From: CAMAUF01 sp046152925
Lineage (GTDB): Bacteria > Chloroflexota > Dehalococcoidia > Tepidiformales > Tepidiformaceae
Direction: 5' to 3'
DNA: 14,851 nt
Assembly: GCA_046152925.1 (NCBI GenBank)
Contig: JBJXFX010000018.1
Location: forward strand, 1-14,851
In this document: in pieces, positions 13,286 to 14,851 of the stretch
Numbering within the stretch: the first letter of the stretch is position 1
How the letters are laid out: every line of letters begins with the position of its first letter
Program-made: the position numbers and the translations under genes
Notes under the pieces: model-generated
Told to the model about the DNA's origin: nothing
Database searches by the model: none
The model's input: only the letters and a program-made list of their open reading frames with translations

Positions 13286-14467
13286 TCAGTTGGCCCCGGT
13301 GAGGATGGCTTTGCCCGCAACCAGCCATCGGTTGTCGCCGTAGCCGTCCGACTGGTAGAGCCACCACTCGCTGCCCCAGAGGTAAACGCGGTCCGCGCCC
13401 GTGCGGCGCGAATACTCGACGTTCTTACGGAGCTTGCCGAGCGACATGTCCGGGGCCGGGTTGCCAGGCCCGAACACCCGGATGTCTGGGTCGCCCCAGG
13501 GCTCGGCCTGCATCTCGGTGATCCAGAAGGGCTGCTCGGCCACCTCGCGGCGTCGTGCGGCCCAGTTCGGAGAGATGGGACCGAGTTCCAGCGATGCGAT
13601 CGTGCGCTTGGGGCCGATGGCGAACAGGTCCCAGTTCCGCCAGGGGTAGATGTTCACCGCGACGATGTCCCCTTCGGCCGCCCAGCGCCACTTCTGGTCC
13701 CACGACCAGTGCCCGGAGTGGTTGAGGACGAGCGGCCGCCCGGCCGGGTCCGCCGCCCGCGCGGCCGCCATCGCTTCGCGGACGTAGTCTCGCCCCAACG
13801 CCCAAAACTCGATCCGCGCGCTGCCTTGAAACGGCTCGTTTTCGACCATCCAGGCCGTGATCGCTGGCGAACCGGCAAAGTGCCCGACCGCGGCCGAAAT
13901 CAGCGCCAGCGCGCCGTCGCGGATCGCGGGGACGTCCGCTGGGTCGCCGCGATAGGGGATGTCCGCGCCTTCGAGCAGGCGATCCGGGATGTAGTACTCG
14001 GGGTGGCGTTGGCTCTTCATCCCGACCGACATCAGCACATCGACGCCACGGCGTTCGGCCTCCGCCAGCTGGCGGTCGATCGCGGCCCAGTCATACCGGC
14101 CGGGGCCACGGTCGACGTCGGACCATTCGACCGACAGCCGCAGAAACCGCGCACCTGAGAGGTCGAGCAGGCGGCCAAGTGTCTCGCCACACCAGGCCGG
14201 CCGATCGGGATGGGAGCGGTCGACGTAGCCGGCAGCGCCCTCCGCTGGGTCTTCGAGGAGGAGATACTCGGCATACCGGCAGCTGAAGGTGATGCCCCAT
14301 TCGGGGTCCGCGAGCGGCGCGACTTGCGTCCAGCTTCGGGCCTGCATGAGCCAGGCAAGCAGGCCGATGACAACGACGCAGCCCACGGCGCCTCCGCCGA
14401 GCGCGAGGAACGCCATCGCCACGCGCCGGCGCGGGACTGCGGGCAGAGGCTCCGGGCTCATGAACAC
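13286..14467 (-). CDS. Membrane-anchored GH-A-type glycoside hydrolase
   Basis: 393 aa. A basic N-terminus (VPRRR) precedes one transmembrane segment (about 17-41: AMAFLALGGGAVGCVVVIGLLAWLM), so the catalytic part would be outside the cell. The rest reads as a (b/a)8 barrel: WGITFSCRYAEYL, FLRLSVEWSDVDRGPGRYDW, VDVLMSVGMKSQRHPEYYIP, ITAWMVENEPF with probable acid/base Glu211, DIVAVNIYPW and PFWITEMQAEPW with probable nucleophile Glu318. This resembles cellulase/galactosidase clan GH-A (GH5/GH42-like); the substrate is unknown. The start GTG at 14467 is preferred over ATG at 14461 because TAGGCT lies 6 nt upstream. It is divergent from gatD and convergent with the lipoprotein gene. Confidence 0.8.
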   Translation of the reverse strand: MFMSPEPLPAVPRRRVAMAFLALGGGAVGCVVVIGLLAWLMQARSWTQVAPLADPEWGITFSCRYAEYLLLEDPAEGAAGYVDRSHPDRPAWCGETLGRLLDLSGARFLRLSVEWSDVDRGPGRYDWAAIDRQLAEAERRGVDVLMSVGMKSQRHPEYYIPDRLLEGADIPYRGDPADVPAIRDGALALISAAVGHFAGSPAITAWMVENEPFQGSARIEFWALGRDYVREAMAAARAADPAGRPLVLNHSGHWSWDQKWRWAAEGDIVAVNIYPWRNWDLFAIGPKRTIASLELGPISPNWAARRREVAEQPFWITEMQAEPWGDPDIRVFGPGNPAPDMSLGKLRKNVEYSRRTGADRVYLWGSEWWLYQSDGYGDNRWLVAGKAILTGAN

Positions 14468-14479
14468 TTGTCTAGCCTA
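14468..14479 (-). promoter_or_regulatory. Leaderless-type -10 box of the glycoside hydrolase gene
   Basis: On the minus strand TAGGCT (14479-14474) is followed by 6 nt and then GTG at 14467. It supports the GTG as the start. Confidence 0.5.
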
Positions 14480-14514
14480 GGGCCACGGCGGCAGCGGTCA
14501 GCCCCCTCGATTGA

Positions 14515-14526
14515 TACGCTGGATGG
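14515..14526 (+). promoter_or_regulatory. Leaderless-type extended -10 box of gatD
   Basis: TGATACGCT gives an extended -10 (TACGCT at 14515-14520), followed by 6 nt and GTG at 14527. No Shine-Dalgarno is present. Confidence 0.55.
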
Positions 14527-14851
14527 GTGACAACCGACCCGCCAACGCTCCGCATCGCCCACCTCTATCCAGACGTGATGAACATCTACGGCGACCGCGG
14601 CAATATCATCGCGCTGCGCCGCCGCTGCGAGGCCCGTGGCATCGCCGTCGAAGTCCACGACGTCACGATCGGTGACGCCTTCGACCCGCGCGAATTCGAC
14701 CTCATCATCGTCGGTGGCGGGCAAGACAAGGAGCAGCGCCGGATCGCCGACGACCTCGTCGAGAAAGGCCCAGCAATCCGGGCCGCCGTCGACGACGGGA
14801 TGCCAGCACTTGCGGTTTGCGGGGGGTTCCAGCTCTTCGGACACCGTTATG
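14527..14851 (+). CDS. gatD: Lipid II isoglutaminyl synthase glutaminase subunit GatD (partial, C-terminus off the right edge)
   Basis: The 108 visible residues start VTTDPPTLRIAHLYPDVMNIYGDRGNIIALRRR. The LYPDxMNxYGDRGN opening and the GGGQDKEQ loop (63-70) are typical of GatD, a CobB/CobQ-type class I glutamine amidotransferase. The nucleophile Cys98 is in AVCGGFQLFG. GatD supplies ammonia from glutamine to MurT, which amidates the alpha-carboxyl of D-glutamate in the peptidoglycan stem peptide. The MurT partner is expected beside it but is not visible. The start is GTG, set by TACGCT 6 nt upstream; the ATG just before it is out of frame. Roughly half of the protein is missing at the window edge. 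Confidence 0.93.
   Translation, partial: MTTDPPTLRIAHLYPDVMNIYGDRGNIIALRRRCEARGIAVEVHDVTIGDAFDPREFDLIIVGGGQDKEQRRIADDLVEKGPAIRAAVDDGMPALAVCGGFQLFGHRY

Noticed and set aside
1..14851. tRNA or rRNA genes
   Set aside because: No rRNA signature and no cloverleaf with a CCA-side acceptor and T-loop GTTCGA pattern was recognised by reading; a covariance-model scan was not possible here.

Overview
The window is GC-rich (roughly two-thirds G+C by eye) and reads like the chromosome of a free-living bacterium. A form II CoxL-type molybdenum hydroxylase operon, a HrcA/CIRCE-controlled groESL operon, DinB and LLM proteins, a GatD of the MurT/GatD pair and many apparently leaderless genes together fit a Chloroflexota-like (Thermomicrobia or Dehalococcoidia/Tepidiformia) or similar lineage. 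That assignment is inference; there is no rRNA in the window.

Region 1 (1-6435, minus strand) is a molybdenum hydroxylase operon, read from right to left: coxG-like SRPBCC protein, [2Fe-2S] small subunit, two full-length tandem paralogous molybdopterin large subunits, then an FAD-binding medium subunit cut by the left edge. Both large subunits carry AYRGAGR and not the Cu-binding AYxCSFR, so true CO dehydrogenase activity is not supported. A heptamer repeat array arranged as an inverted repeat lies between coxG and coxS. A possible coxS promoter follows it.

Region 2 (6451-7239) is a REP/RAYT unit. Two copies of a 119-143 bp palindrome-ended element flank a minus-strand RAYT-like Y1 transposase gene. 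That gene is broken by one frameshift and has ATT where a start ATG is expected. The right-hand element also supplies the stop codon and last residues of the neighbouring LLM oxidoreductase.

Region 3 (7221-9675) holds an LLM flavin oxidoreductase (minus), a divergent DinB-fold protein (plus) and a coiled-coil protein with a nuclease-fold-like C-terminus (plus). A strong hairpin terminator follows, shared with the end of groEL.

Region 4 (9745-11867, minus) is groES-groEL, with a CIRCE operator over an extended -10 box, an additional CIRCE half-site and a hairpin between the two genes.

Region 5 (11880-14851) holds a VOC-fold protein (minus), a LysM-like lipoprotein (plus), a membrane-anchored GH-A-type glycoside hydrolase (minus) and the start of gatD (plus, cut by the right edge).

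Five genes outside the operons (DinB, coiled-coil, VOC, glycoside hydrolase, gatD) share a TAnGCT box 6-7 nt before the start codon and lack a Shine-Dalgarno. This suggests leaderless transcription. The operon genes, by contrast, mostly have recognisable ribosome-binding sites.
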